A model generated the notes under the pieces. That model did no database searches. It was not told the DNA's origin and saw only the letters and a list, made by a program, of their open reading frames with translations. The position numbers were made by a program, and so were the translations under genes. From Phanerodontia chrysosporium (taxonomy: Eukaryota > Basidiomycota > Agaricomycetes > Polyporales > Phanerochaetaceae), in the NCBI GenBank assembly GCA_001910725.1, contig MJGA01000006.1, positions 1,550,001-1,614,000 on the forward strand: 64,000 nucleotides of DNA. Reading direction: 5' to 3'. Positions 62,370-64,000 of this stretch are shown here, piece after piece. The stretch's first letter is position 1; the number at the start of each line of letters is the position of its first letter.

Positions 62370-64000
62370 TTACCGCTTGACAGTGATAGCCTTGATCGCG
62401 CGGCGCACGATGCTCACCGAGTGCGAGTTCTCCTCCTTGGTCACGCTCGTGGCCTGAGTGGAAGGCAACATGCCGAACTCGTCTGGCGACATTGTGTGCC
62501 TGCGCAGGTCTTCGCTCGATACCGGAGGAGGCATCTGACGCTTGCCGCTCAGGAAGAAGTGTTGGCTGCGTTTGGTTGTGGCGATCTTCTCCTTGCTCTG
62601 CGACTGGGCCATTGGGTTGTCTGACTGGTAGCCGAGGCCGACACGCTTGACTCCCGTCGTCGACATGAGGAAGCTGGCAAGGGAGAGTCAGTGCGGCTCT
62701 TGCCTACCCACCCGAGTTCGCTTACCGGTCATACACGCCCTCGACGTGCTTCCTGCCGGGCGTGTCCAATGCCTGCACAAAGCGTGACTGTGGTCGGGTC
62801 GGATAGGGCTCCACATGGCAGGGCGATGCCGTCAGCTCGTCCTTGGTCGTGTCAGCTTGAGCCTGCATCGTCGCGAAGAGCTCAGAGCTCCGTCGGGCAA
62901 CAGGATCCCGCAGATGCATGGACTTTTCAACCAGAACAGACAATCGCGGGGCCGGTGTAGGTTTGGATACTGCGTAATAAATGGTCAGAGAGAGGTTAGC
63001 CGATGAAGCAGCAGGAAATACTAACATTGTTCGAGCTCGAACTCCAACCGTGTCACTGGCGTGATAGGCCGACCGAGGTCATGCTGCGACCGCGACTTCT
63101 CCTTGTGCTTCTCCACGGCAATCTCAAGGCTCGGCTTCCTCCTGTTCGCTTCCGGCGACCTCGTTACAATCGTGGCGCGCCGCGTACGGGCGTGCGCCGG
63201 GGTCTTCGGGGCTTCCATCGTTTCCGGCGGGCTGGTGACCAGCTCGCTCAGCTGTTCGTCTGGGATCGTGGGGATGCTCAGGTCGATCACGCTCCTGCGC
63301 TCTTGCAGGGCCGCGTCCTTGGGGTGCGGGGTGGACGTCGAGGCGTCCCATGGCGAGCCGCTGCTGCTGTCCGCCTGGCTTATATCGTACTCGTTGGCGA
63401 AGATCTGATTGGCAGGGAGGATCCGCCGCGGGACGCGCGACGAGTGCTGGGATCTGCTCATGGACGACGCAGGGGACTTTGGGGTGGGCCGCGCGACGGG
63501 TGCGACGGGGAGCGGTGGTAGAGGGGTGCTAACTGAAGCTGCAAAGTTCTGCCGGGCATCCTCGACGACCTCTGCCGTACACTCGTCAGCCCACAGGTGC
63601 TTGGCGGTGGGAAAGGGCCGACTTACTTTCGACACTTCGAAGCCAGATCGTCATCCGGTCCAACTGATTGGCAGTAGCCACTGCTTCGTCCTGTGGCGCG
63701 CTTCCGATGCCTGGAAGCGGAGATGCGCCTGTCGTACACTTAGCTCGTGGCTAGCCGAATGCTGTGGATAACTCACGTTCGCTAGACTCTTCTCCTTCCC
63801 ATGTGGAGAAGCTCACGCTGCGAGAGCGCGAATGTCCCGCCGGCTCGCCACTGATCGAAGCCGCAGGGCTGGCCAGCCCCAGAGCTTGTGTCGACGACTT
63901 GTAGAGACGCTTAGCCCCACCTGCCGGCGCGCCTCAGTTGCACGCACACAATTAGGCCGAGACATGGAAACTCACCAATAGACATCCTCAGGCTCTGCTT
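62370..64000 (-). CDS. Unrecognised serine/proline-rich protein, 3' part only
   Basis: The gene enters from the right edge and ends at the stop 62370-62372. Spliced exons read AKRLYKSSTQALGLASPAAS, RSRSVSFSTWEGEESSE, NQLDRMTIWLRSVE, VVEDARQNFAASVSTPLPPLP, ANQIFANEYDISQADSSSG, RRSVIDLSIPTIPDEQLSEL, GRPITPVTRLEFELEQ, VEKSMHLRDPVARRSSELF and, in the last exon, KRVGLGYQSDNPMAQSQSKEK through SIVRRAIKAITVKR. The composition (Ser, Pro, Thr, Arg) suggests a disordered regulatory protein. RRATIVTRS and RSRSVSFS resemble kinase target sites, which is inference. At least five introns. No domain recognised and the N-terminus is outside the window, so no function is proposed. Confidence 0.6.

Overview
The window is nuclear DNA from a filamentous basidiomycete, most likely an Agaricomycete (perhaps Polyporales, low confidence). 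The evidence is dense genes with many 45-70 nt GT-AG introns, a cofilin gene whose first exon is only the ATG, a DUF6534-type membrane protein, Agaricomycete-style F-box/leucine-rich proteins and a GH53 galactanase. There are no operons, ribosome-binding sites, transposons or CRISPR arrays. Gene models below were assembled by hand from reading frames joined at plausible splice sites, so outer limits are firmer than some internal junctions.

Layout. 92-1344 (-) secreted GH53 endo-galactanase; 1823-2972 (-) CET1 RNA 5'-triphosphatase, divergent from 3145-5010 (+) branched-chain 2-oxoacid dehydrogenase E1 alpha; 5959-7668 (+) single-pass membrane glycoprotein; 8191-8515 (-) small basic protein; 9338-11434 (+) DUF6534 seven-helix protein; 11745-13018 (+) ketopantoate reductase; 13189-29294 (+) the 16 kb midasin gene MDN1/REA1; 29693-32576 (-) GCFC/PAXBP1-like protein, divergent from 32735-34409 (+) Rad60/NIP45-like SUMO-like-domain protein; 34728-35985 (+) RanGAP RNA1; 36206-37375 (-) DUF3605 protein, divergent from 37458-38717 (+) SAC3-like helical protein; 39181-40493 (+) divergent homeodomain protein; 40633-42429 (-) DCAF4-like WD40 protein; 43069-43939 (-) mitochondrial protein; 44125-44215 (+) intron-containing tRNA-Lys(TTT); 44645-47325 (-) secreted Gly-Thr-Asp repeat protein; 48966-49559 (+) cofilin; 49884-50865 (-) Mob2-like protein; 51558-52996 and 53579-55053 (-) tandem F-box paralogues; 55317-61854 (+) MLP1/TPR nuclear-basket protein; 62370-64000 (-) 3' part of an unrecognised gene.

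Functional themes. Most genes are core eukaryotic housekeeping: pre-60S remodelling (MDN1), mRNA capping (CET1), nuclear transport and the nuclear pore (RNA1, MLP1), SUMO biology (Rad60-like), the actin/RAM pathway (cofilin, Mob2) and mitochondrial metabolism. Lifestyle genes are the galactanase, the repeat protein, the DUF6534 protein and the F-box pair. I see no dedicated cluster or novel multi-gene system.

The strongest unexpected signal is technical. About twenty conserved reading frames are each broken by exactly one missing base, never an extra one, often beside a short homopolymer. This fits residual consensus deletions in a long-read assembly much better than gene decay. The most biologically unusual locus is the Gly-Thr-Asp repeat gene at 44.6-47.3 kb.
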